DNA of 64,000 nucleotides, from assembly GCF_900100455.1 (NCBI RefSeq), contig NZ_FNCV01000003.1:62001-126000 (forward strand), written 5' to 3'. Shown in pieces: positions 57,812-64,000 of this stretch (the first letter of the stretch is position 1; each line of letters starts with the position of its first letter). The position numbers and the translations under genes are program-made. The notes below the pieces were generated by a model, which saw only the letters and a list, made by a program, of their open reading frames with translations, was not told the DNA's origin and did not search any database. The stretch comes from Roseospirillum parvum. GTDB lineage: Bacteria > Pseudomonadota > Alphaproteobacteria > Rhodospirillales > Rhodospirillaceae.

Positions 57812-58703
57812 CCAGAAGAAGCCGGCCAGCAAACGCCAAGCCGGTAAATCGCAGGCCGGGGGCGGCGCCAAGGGCACGGGCAGCCGCAAGACCGGCACCG
57901 CCAGCAAGCCGGCCGCCAAGGCTCCGGCCAAGCGGGCCGCCGCCGACAGCCCAACGGCCAAGGCGGGGGGCGCCAAGCCGGCCGCGAGTAAACCGGCCGC
58001 AAGCAAACCGGCGCCTGCCCAAGCCGGTCCGGCCAAGGCGGCCCCGGCCAAGTCAAGCCCGGCGGAGTCTCCCAAGGTCGCCGCCACGCCGGTCCCGACC
58101 CTGCCGGCGGCGCTTCGGGAAAGCCCGCTGTCGGCCCTGGCCGGCGACATCGCCGCCGCCGGCGGTCCGACGGTCAAGCTGGCCGAGGTCCCGTTTCCGG
58201 CCCTGGTCGGGGTGCGCGGCAAGCCCACCGACACGGCCTTCCTGTCGGCGGTGAGGAAAGCCCTGGGCGCTGATCTGCCGACCACCCCCAACACCACCGC
58301 CGCCTTCAAGGACGGGGTGACGGCGGTCTGGCTGGCGCCCGACGAGTGGCTGCTGATCGGCCCCGACGGCGCCCAGGCGGCGTTGCTCGAAGCCCTCGGG
58401 CCGGCCCTGGCCGGGGTCAAGGCGGCGACCCAGGTGCTCGACCTGACCGACGCCCAGGTCTGCCTGGACCTCACCGGGCCGCAGGCGGCCGACGTGCTGG
58501 CCAAGGGCTGTGGCCTGGACCTGCATCCCCGGGTCTTCGCCCCGGGCGCCGCCGCCCGGACCCTGCTCGCCCAGGCCCCGGTGCTGCTGATCGCGCTTGA
58601 CGGTGCGCCCGGCGGCTTCCGCCTGCTGACCCGGGCCAGCCTGGGGCGCTATCTGGCCCACTGGCTGCTCGATGCCATGCAACACCTGCCCGAGGCAGCC
58701 TGA
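57804..58703 (+). CDS. soxG: Sarcosine oxidase gamma subunit with long Lys/Ala/Pro-rich N-terminal extension
   Basis: 299 residues, of which about 195 (from residue 105) form the SoxG core (PLSALAGDIAAAG, VAVWLAPDEWLLIGPDG-like DGVTAVWLAPDEWLLIG). The first 100 residues are histone-H1-like: repeated KPAASKPAASKPAPA and QAGPAKAAPAKSS with Lys, Ala, Pro and Ser only. That tail is unusual for SoxG (usually about 190-200 residues). The ATG at 57804 overlaps soxA by 8 bp (ATGGCTGA). Extension could bind nucleic acid or anionic membrane, or be a start-codon artefact; no internal ATG at the core start favours real extension. Confidence 0.88.
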   Translation: MADQKKPASKRQAGKSQAGGGAKGTGSRKTGTASKPAAKAPAKRAAADSPTAKAGGAKPAASKPAASKPAPAQAGPAKAAPAKSSPAESPKVAATPVPTLPAALRESPLSALAGDIAAAGGPTVKLAEVPFPALVGVRGKPTDTAFLSAVRKALGADLPTTPNTTAAFKDGVTAVWLAPDEWLLIGPDGAQAALLEALGPALAGVKAATQVLDLTDAQVCLDLTGPQAADVLAKGCGLDLHPRVFAPGAAARTLLAQAPVLLIALDGAPGGFRLLTRASLGRYLAHWLLDAMQHLPEAA

Positions 58704-58780
58704 GCGGCGGCTCTCCAAGGTCCTGTTCGGCTGCGCAATGAAGCTTATTTTACAATGCGTTGCCGGGGCTATCGTGGGGC

Positions 58781-58795
58781 ATAACTTCAGGTTAT
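58781..58795 (+). promoter_or_regulatory. LysR-box-like dyad upstream of lysR
   Basis: ATAACTTCAGGTTAT (arms ATAAC/GTTAT) contains TAACTTCAGGTTA, the T-N11-A form bound by LysR-type regulators. It is 35 bp before the lysR start, so self-control is likely. Confidence 0.6.
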
Positions 58796-58829
58796 AGGTT
58801 GACTCTCCGCCCTGTCGACGGAGACCGGC

Positions 58830-59774
58830 ATGACCTTGAGCCAGGCCCAGATACGCGCCTTCAACGCGGTGGTTCACCACGGCGGCTTCACCGCCGCCGC
58901 CACCGCCCTGGAAATCAGCCAGCCGGCGGTGACGGCGCAGGTGCGTCAGTTGGAAGAGGCCTATGGGGTCAGCCTGTTTGAGCGCCTGGGGCGCGAGGTG
59001 CGCCTGACCGCCGTCGGCGAACAGCTCTACCGTCTGACCGGCCAGGTGGCCGACCTGGAGGAGGCCGCCGACAGCCTGCTGAAAGGCCAGGAGGTGCTGG
59101 CCGGGCAGGTTGTGAAGATTTCCACCGCCACCCCCCAGCTCTGCATGCCCCTGGTCGCCGCCTTCGCGGCGCGCCATCCCCGCACCAAGATGGAAGTGAC
59201 CCTGGGCAACAGTGGCGAGGCGGTGGCCCGTCTGCTGGACAGTGCCGCCGATGTGGCCATCGCCCCGGTGCTGCATCAGGATGAGCGGCTGTCCAGTCTC
59301 ATCCTCGACCATCAGCACCTGTGCGTGGTCATGCCGATCGAGCACAGGCTGGCCCTGGCCTCGCGGGTGACCCTGGAGATGGTCACCGCCCACCCGCTGA
59401 TCCAGCGCCTGGGGCCCTCGGCGACCCAGCGGCTGGTCGACAAGGTGCTGAAGGGGCGGGGCTTACGAACCCGCACCTCGCTGTGGCTGAGCACCCGGGA
59501 GGCGGTCTACGAGGCGGTTGCCGCCGGCCTGGGGCTGGCCCTGGTGCTGCACCGCGACTGCCCGCCGGACAGCCGCCTGTACCTCAGGCGGCTGGCTGAT
59601 GTGGAGGAAACGGTCACCGAGCGTCTGGTCTGGGTGACGCGGCGCGCCCGGCTGCCCGGCGTGCGGGCCTTCATCCGTCTGGCCGAGGAAGAAACCGCGC
59701 TGGCCGGCGGCCTGTCGCCGGCCGCCGATCCGACCAGGGCGGACCCTCCCTCCCTGGTCAGCCGGACCGGCTGA
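58830..59774 (+). CDS. LysR-family transcriptional regulator
   Basis: 314 residues. N-terminal winged HTH (IRAFNAVVHHGGFTAAATAL, EISQPAVTAQVRQLEEAYGV) then LysR substrate-binding domain. Lies 126 bp downstream of soxG on the same strand, so it may regulate sarcosine oxidase, but a downstream regulator is inference. Ligand unknown. Confidence 0.94.
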   Translation: MTLSQAQIRAFNAVVHHGGFTAAATALEISQPAVTAQVRQLEEAYGVSLFERLGREVRLTAVGEQLYRLTGQVADLEEAADSLLKGQEVLAGQVVKISTATPQLCMPLVAAFAARHPRTKMEVTLGNSGEAVARLLDSAADVAIAPVLHQDERLSSLILDHQHLCVVMPIEHRLALASRVTLEMVTAHPLIQRLGPSATQRLVDKVLKGRGLRTRTSLWLSTREAVYEAVAAGLGLALVLHRDCPPDSRLYLRRLADVEETVTERLVWVTRRARLPGVRAFIRLAEEETALAGGLSPAADPTRADPPSLVSRTG

Positions 59775-59843
59775 GGCGGAGGTCTCTCGCCCCGGCTGTC
59801 ACCACAACGTCGCGGCCGGTCTTACGACACCGCATCCTCTGTC

Positions 59844-60209
59844 TTACGACACCGCGGCCTGCTTCTGCTGGCGGTCGCGCTGGCGGGTGGTCCAGTCGCG
59901 GACCTGGCGTTCCATGGTCTGGAAGGCGTCGCGCAGGGCGATCAGGATGTCCTCGTTGACGTTCACGTCCTTGGGGTCGCGCTTGACCACCAGCTCGTCG
60001 CCGGGCACCGAGATGAAAATGCTGATGTGGTAGGGCTCCCCCTTCTTGTGCAGGTGCGAGGTATTCTTGTGGTGCACCTCGATGACCACCCGGCAGCCAG
60101 TGATGCGGTCACTGAACTGCTCCAGCTTGGCCACCTTCTCGCGCACGCGCTCTTCGATGGCGTCCGACTTGTCGAGGCCATGAAAGGCGATCTGCAAGGG
60201 GATCTGCAT
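59844..60209 (-). CDS. hpf: HPF/RaiA-family ribosome hibernation factor
   Basis: 121 residues, short-form hibernation promoting factor. The core MQIPLQIAFHGLDKSDAI and HHKNTSHLHKKGEPYHIS-like region (positive residues that bind 16S rRNA) are present. The long form's C-terminal dimerisation domain, common in alphaproteobacteria, is absent. ATG at 60207-60209 follows GGAGAG. Confidence 0.9.
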   Translation of the reverse strand: MQIPLQIAFHGLDKSDAIEERVREKVAKLEQFSDRITGCRVVIEVHHKNTSHLHKKGEPYHISIFISVPGDELVVKRDPKDVNVNEDILIALRDAFQTMERQVRDWTTRQRDRQQKQAAVS

Positions 60210-60512
60210 AAGTCTCTCCATCGTGCGGGGGGCGGGTCGATGCGGCGTGGCCGGGAGCGGCCGTTTGCCGTGTCGCGATCCGAACGGACAACCCGCCGGT
60301 CCTCGGTCAAAAACATCATCGGGCCGGTGCTGCCGCGCCCCGGTGGCCCGATCCTTGGGACGCGAAATATCAGTGTAACCCTCGATTCCGGGTGATGCAA
60401 AGGAACTTGGTGGGCCGGCGGGGGCTTGTCATCGGGCCGTTCAGGGGCCATATGTGCCGCCGTTTTTCGCCACCCCCCGACCCACGTCGAGACGAAAGGA
60501 CCCAGCCCGGCC
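60210..60512. other. Divergent promoter region between hpf and htpG
   Basis: About 300 nt without a gene. A CTTG-like and CCATAT pair around 60425-60453 vaguely recalls a heat-shock promoter but the spacing (about 20) is too long. No other structure. Confidence 0.35.
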
Positions 60513-62429
60513 ATGAGCAGCACCACCCCGGAGGCCCCCGAGGATCTGCGCTTCGAAGCCGAAGTGACCCGCATCCTGGATATCGTGGTCAACGCCCTTT
60601 ATTCGGAGAAGGAGATCTTCCTGCGCGAGCTGATCTCCAACGCCTCCGACGCCTGCGACCGGCTGCGCTACCAGGCCCTGACCGAGCCCCACCTGACCGA
60701 GGGCGACGCCGACTTTCGGGTCGAGCTTGAAATCGACAAGGCGGCCCGCACCCTGACCGTGCGCGACAACGGCATTGGCATGAACCGCGATGATTTGATC
60801 GCCAACCTGGGCACCATCGCGCGCTCCGGCACCGGCGAGTTCCTGAAGCGGCTGAGCGGCGATTCCAAGGCCGACATCAGCCTGATCGGCCAGTTCGGCG
60901 TGGGCTTCTACTCGGCCTTCATGGTCGCCGGCCGGATCGAGGTGCTGACCAGGAAGGCCGGCGAGGATCAGGCCTGGCAGTGGGCCAGCCAGGGCGACGG
61001 GCGCTTCACCGTCGGCCCGGCCGGCAAGCCGGCGCGCGGCACCGAGATCACGCTGCACCTGAAAGAGGGCGAGGACGAGTTCCTGGAAGCCCAGCGCCTG
61101 CGCCACATCGTCAAGACCTACAGCGACCATATCGCCATTCCGGTGGTCCTGAAAGCCGCCGCCGAACCGCCCAGGGAGGGCGAGGACGCGCCCACCGACG
61201 AGACCCTCAACACCGCCTCGGCCCTGTGGACCCGGCCCAAGAGCGAGATCACCGAGGAGCAGTACAAGGAGTTCTATCACCACGTCGCCCACGGCTTCGA
61301 CGACCCCTGGCACACCCTGCACCTGAAGGCGGAAGGGGCGATCGAGTACACGGCGCTGCTCTTCGTGCCGGGCACCAAGCCGTTCGATCTGTTCCAGCCG
61401 GAGCGCAAGCCGCACGTCAAGCTGTACGTCAACCGGGTGTTCATCACCGACGACTGCGAAGGCCTGCTGCCGCCCTACCTGCGCTTCATGCGCGGCGTGG
61501 TCGACAGCCCCGACCTGCCGCTGAACATCAGCCGCGAGATGCTGCAGAACAATCCGGTGCTGGCCAAGATCCGCACCGGGTTGGTCGGGCGCATCCTCTC
61601 CGACCTCAAGAAGCGGGCCGAGGACAAGGAGGCCTACGCCACCTTCTGGGCCGCCTTCGGCGCGGTGCTCAAGGAGGGCCTCTACGAGGACTTCGCCAAG
61701 CGCGACGAGATTCTCGACCTGTGCCGTTTCCGCACCACCAACGGGTCCGGGCTGGCCAGTCTGGCCGAGGTGGCCGGGCGCCTGAAGGAAGGCCAGAAGG
61801 CCATCTACTACCTGACCGGCGACGACCCCGAGGCGCTGATGCAGAGCCCGCAGATCGAGGGCTTCAAGGCCAAGGGCATCGAGGTGCTGCTGCTCACCGA
61901 CCCGATCGACGAGTTCTGGGTCAGCTCGGTCGGGACCTATAAGGAGCATCCCATCAAGTCGGTCGCCCAGGCCGGCAAGGACCTCTCGGAGATCAAGGGC
62001 GAGGCGGCCGACGAGGCCGAGGAGAAGGCCGAGGAAGCGCCCGAGGACAAGATCGCCGGTCTCATCGGGGTGATGAAGACGGCCCTCGGCGAGGCGGTGA
62101 AGGAGGTCCGCGCCTCCGAGCGGCTGCGCGAAAGCCCGGTCTGCCTGAGCAGCGACATGGACGGCATGAGCCTGCACCTGCAACGCCTGCTCAAGGCCCA
62201 CAATGCCGACGCCCCGGAGACCCCGCGGGTGCTCGAGATCAACCCCCGCCACCCGATCATCAAGGCCCTGGCCGAGCGCGCCGAGGCCACCGCCAACGAC
62301 GCCGAGGTGGGCGAGGTGGCCCACCTGCTGCTCGATCAGGCGCGCATCGTCGAGGGGGAGGCGGTGCCCGACCCGGCGGCCTTCGCTCGGCGCCTGTCCA
62401 AGGCCCTGGAGCAGGGCCTGCTGGGCTGA
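60513..62429 (+). CDS. htpG: Hsp90-family chaperone HtpG
   Basis: 638-residue ATP-dependent chaperone. GHKL ATPase: ALYSEKEIFLRELISNASDA, RDNGIGMNRDDLI, GQFGVGFYSAFMV; the middle domain and C-terminal dimerisation domain follow. Shorter linker than eukaryotic Hsp90. Start ATG at 60513 follows AAAGGA; two-residue upstream context excluded. A strong terminator follows. Confidence 0.97.
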   Translation: MSSTTPEAPEDLRFEAEVTRILDIVVNALYSEKEIFLRELISNASDACDRLRYQALTEPHLTEGDADFRVELEIDKAARTLTVRDNGIGMNRDDLIANLGTIARSGTGEFLKRLSGDSKADISLIGQFGVGFYSAFMVAGRIEVLTRKAGEDQAWQWASQGDGRFTVGPAGKPARGTEITLHLKEGEDEFLEAQRLRHIVKTYSDHIAIPVVLKAAAEPPREGEDAPTDETLNTASALWTRPKSEITEEQYKEFYHHVAHGFDDPWHTLHLKAEGAIEYTALLFVPGTKPFDLFQPERKPHVKLYVNRVFITDDCEGLLPPYLRFMRGVVDSPDLPLNISREMLQNNPVLAKIRTGLVGRILSDLKKRAEDKEAYATFWAAFGAVLKEGLYEDFAKRDEILDLCRFRTTNGSGLASLAEVAGRLKEGQKAIYYLTGDDPEALMQSPQIEGFKAKGIEVLLLTDPIDEFWVSSVGTYKEHPIKSVAQAGKDLSEIKGEAADEAEEKAEEAPEDKIAGLIGVMKTALGEAVKEVRASERLRESPVCLSSDMDGMSLHLQRLLKAHNADAPETPRVLEINPRHPIIKALAERAEATANDAEVGEVAHLLLDQARIVEGEAVPDPAAFARRLSKALEQGLLG

Positions 62430-62470
62430 TCGCCCCACCGCGCGCCGGCGCCGGGCGGCGGAAAACAAGG

Positions 62471-62504
62471 AAAAGGCCCGGTCGCGCCGACCGGGCCTTT
62501 TTTG
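62471..62504 (+). terminator. Intrinsic terminator after htpG
   Basis: Stem AAAAGGCCCGGTC/GACCGGGCCTTTT with 5-nt loop and a run of T. About 40 nt past the htpG stop; can also stop folD's convergent transcript because it is A-flanked on the other side. Confidence 0.93.
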
Positions 62505-62527
62505 CGCAAGCCGTCAGGGGGGATGCC

Positions 62528-63457
62528 CTAAACGTCGTCGAGGTCCAGCGTCAGGCCGCGCTGGCGGGCGCAGGCGATCAGGGTGTTGCGCAACAGCACG
62601 GCGATGGTCATCGGGCCGACGCCGCCGGGCACCGGGGTGATGGCGCCGACCACCGGCAGGGCGCTCTCGTAGTCCACGTCGCCGACCAGCCGGGTCTTGC
62701 CCGGCTCGGCGTCCGGGCGGTCGTCGGGGATGCGGTTGATGCCGACATCGATCACCGTCGCCCCGGGCTTGAGCCACTCGGCGCCGACCATGCGCGGACG
62801 GCCCACGGCGGCGACCAGGATGTCGGCGCGGCGGGCCACCGCCGGCAGGTCGCGGGTCCGCGAATGGGCCACGGTGACGGTGGCGTTGGCCCCCAGCAGC
62901 AACTGGGCCATCGGTTTGCCGACGATGTTGGAACGTCCCAGGACCACGGCCTCCAGGCCGTCCAGCTTGCCCAGGCGGTCCTTCAGCAGCATCAGGCAGC
63001 CGAGCGGCGTGCACGGCACCAGGGCCTCCATGCCACTGGCCAGCCGGCCGGCGTTGACCGGGTGGAAGCCGTCCACGTCCTTGGCCGGGTCGATGGCCAG
63101 CAGGATGCGCTCGGCCCGGATGTGGCCGGGCAGGGGAAGCTGGACCAGGATGCCATGCACCGCCGGGTCCTGGTTCAGACGCTCGACCAGGGCCAGCAGG
63201 TCGGCCTCGGTGGTCGCCTCGGGCAGGGTGTGGTGGAACGAGGCCATGCCCGCTTCCTCGGCCTGCTTGCGCTTGTTGCGTACATAGACCTGGCTCGCCG
63301 GGTCCTCGCCGACCAGCACCACGGCAAGGCCGGGGCGCACGCCGTGCCGGCGTTCCAGGTCGGCCGTGGCGGCGCCGACCCGGGTTCGCAAGGCGGCGGC
63401 GAAGGCCTTGCCATCGATGCGCTTGCCGGTGTCGTCCGGGGTGTCGGCCTGGCTCAT
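62528..63457 (-). CDS. folD: Methylenetetrahydrofolate dehydrogenase/cyclohydrolase
   Basis: 309 residues. Catalytic Lys in [17 protein letters not shown] site [16 protein letters not shown], and [12 protein letters not shown]. Interconverts 5,10-methylene-, methenyl- and 10-formyl-THF. Fits the one-carbon chemistry of sarcosine oxidase nearby. Start overlaps the DUF167 stop by ATGA. Confidence 0.97.
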   Translation of the reverse strand: MSQADTPDDTGKRIDGKAFAAALRTRVGAATADLERRHGVRPGLAVVLVGEDPASQVYVRNKRKQAEEAGMASFHHTLPEATTEADLLALVERLNQDPAVHGILVQLPLPGHIRAERILLAIDPAKDVDGFHPVNAGRLASGMEALVPCTPLGCLMLLKDRLGKLDGLEAVVLGRSNIVGKPMAQLLLGANATVTVAHSRTRDLPAVARRADILVAAVGRPRMVGAEWLKPGATVIDVGINRIPDDRPDAEPGKTRLVGDVDYESALPVVGAITPVPGGVGPMTIAVLLRNTLIACARQRGLTLDLDDV

Positions 63458-63780
63458 CGGCGGTCCTTTCCAAGCAGGGGGGGCAGGCGGCGCATCAACT
63501 CCTCTGGCGCGCCGGCCAGATGCAGGGTCTTCAGGCGGTCGCTCTGCCCGGCGGTGATGGTGATCGCCGACTTGGGCAGATCAAGGCTCTTGGCCAGCAG
63601 GCGGACCAGGGCGGCGTTGGCGGCGCCATCGGCCGGCGGCGCGGTGACGCTGCATTTCAGCAGGGCCCGGCCGTCGGCGTCGGCGGCGATGGCGCCCAGG
63701 GCGTTGCGCGAGGCCCGCGGGGCCAGCTTGACGCGCAGCCGGACGCCGTCCCCGGCCGGGCTGATCGGCAGATCGTCCAC
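63454..63780 (-). CDS. DUF167/YggU family protein
   Basis: 108 residues with [15 protein letters not shown] and [20 protein letters not shown], the family core. Function unknown. GTG start at 63778-63780 is inferred; it avoids an 11-bp overlap with YggT. The 3' end overlaps folD by ATGA. Confidence 0.85.
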   Translation of the reverse strand: MDDLPISPAGDGVRLRVKLAPRASRNALGAIAADADGRALLKCSVTAPPADGAANAALVRLLAKSLDLPKSAITITAGQSDRLKTLHLAGAPEELMRRLPPLLGKDRR

Positions 63781-63791
63781 CAGAGGTCGTC

Positions 63792-64000
63792 TTACATCAT
63801 CGCGTAGTGGATGTTGGCCAGGATGCCGCGCACGAAGACGATGGCCAGCAGCAGCACGATGGGCGACAGGTCCACCCCGCCCATGACCGGCACCACCCGG
63901 CGGATCGGCCGGAGCAGCGGCTCGGTGATGCGCCACAGCACGTTGCCCACGCTGGCCACGAACTGGTTGCGCGGGTTGATCACGTTGAAGGCGACCAGCC
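63792..64000 (-). CDS. YggT family membrane protein (partial, 5' end outside window)
   Basis: About 69 residues visible, open to the right edge. VAFNVINPRNQFV, RITEPLLRPIRRVVP and LSPIVLLLAIVFVRGILA match the YggT C-terminal half with its second membrane repeat. Commonly sits next to yggU-type genes. The N-terminal repeat is beyond the window. Confidence 0.9.
   Translation of the reverse strand, partial: LVAFNVINPRNQFVASVGNVLWRITEPLLRPIRRVVPVMGGVDLSPIVLLLAIVFVRGILANIHYAMM

Noticed and set aside
60425-60453. Possible heat-shock promoter upstream of htpG
   Set aside because: CTTG and CCATAT are present but the spacing of about 20 bp does not fit the alphaproteobacterial RpoH consensus.

Overview
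The window is about 64 kb of very GC-rich, gene-dense chromosome from an alphaproteobacterium, most likely a salt-adapted member of the Rhodospirillales. The pointers are the hopanoid genes (hpnG, hpnH, hpnM, hpnN), a fused glycine/sarcosine plus sarcosine/dimethylglycine methyltransferase next to metK (de novo glycine betaine synthesis, typical of halophiles), a four-subunit sarcosine oxidase, and several large c-di-GMP/sensor proteins. I found no phage, transposase, CRISPR array or integrase. The genus is inferred, not read from an rRNA gene.

Layout. 1-7.9 kb: betaine methyltransferase (cut by the left edge) and metK, a soluble zinc-binding chemoreceptor, then serC-serA. The serine enzymes can feed glycine, and metK feeds SAM, to the methyltransferase. 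8-21.9 kb: membrane-bound class III adenylate cyclase, MlaA lipoprotein, HpnM, HpnN, a thiolase, an aminotransferase, a gamma-glutamyltransferase-like lipoprotein, an M48 protease, and HpnG/HpnH, so two hopanoid/lipid-traffic gene groups surround general metabolism. 22.2-27.4 kb: one 1721-residue protein (kinase-like domain, AAA ATPase, helical repeats, GAF, GGDEF). 27.4-34.3 kb: tRNA-Arg, a coiled-coil lipoprotein, a possible secreted glutamine-amidotransferase-like protein, and two coupled zinc dehydrogenases, separated by repeat-rich non-coding DNA. 34.8-41.6 kb: a REC-DUF3369-GGDEF-EAL regulator followed by a 1503-residue multi-PAS/GAF histidine kinase. 41.9-52.7 kb: tRNA-Lys, APH-type kinase, EF-hand protein, a four-PDZ protein, azlCD with a divergent XRE-cupin regulator, a NUDIX/ferredoxin/DUF6166 operon, DUF502, AraC and a divergent EamA exporter, and a ParA-like ATPase. 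52.8-64 kb: DUF1289, soxBDAG, a LysR regulator, HPF, HtpG, FolD, DUF167 and YggT (cut by the right edge).

How it fits together. One end makes N-methylated glycines (serine, glycine, sarcosine, dimethylglycine, betaine) and the other end oxidises sarcosine back to glycine with tetrahydrofolate-bound one-carbon units, which FolD can process. Hopanoid and Mla-type lipid traffic genes fit an envelope adapted to osmotic stress. The three very large signalling proteins (giant GGDEF protein, GGDEF-EAL regulator, multi-PAS kinase) make the centre of the window a likely c-di-GMP control region.

A recurring DNA feature is short tandem repeats (15-40 bp, 3-5 copies) in several non-coding gaps, one of which duplicates the soxB stop codon. 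Both tRNA genes carry almost the same downstream hairpin. Gene starts were chosen from ribosome-binding sites and overlaps; alternatives are noted where they matter.
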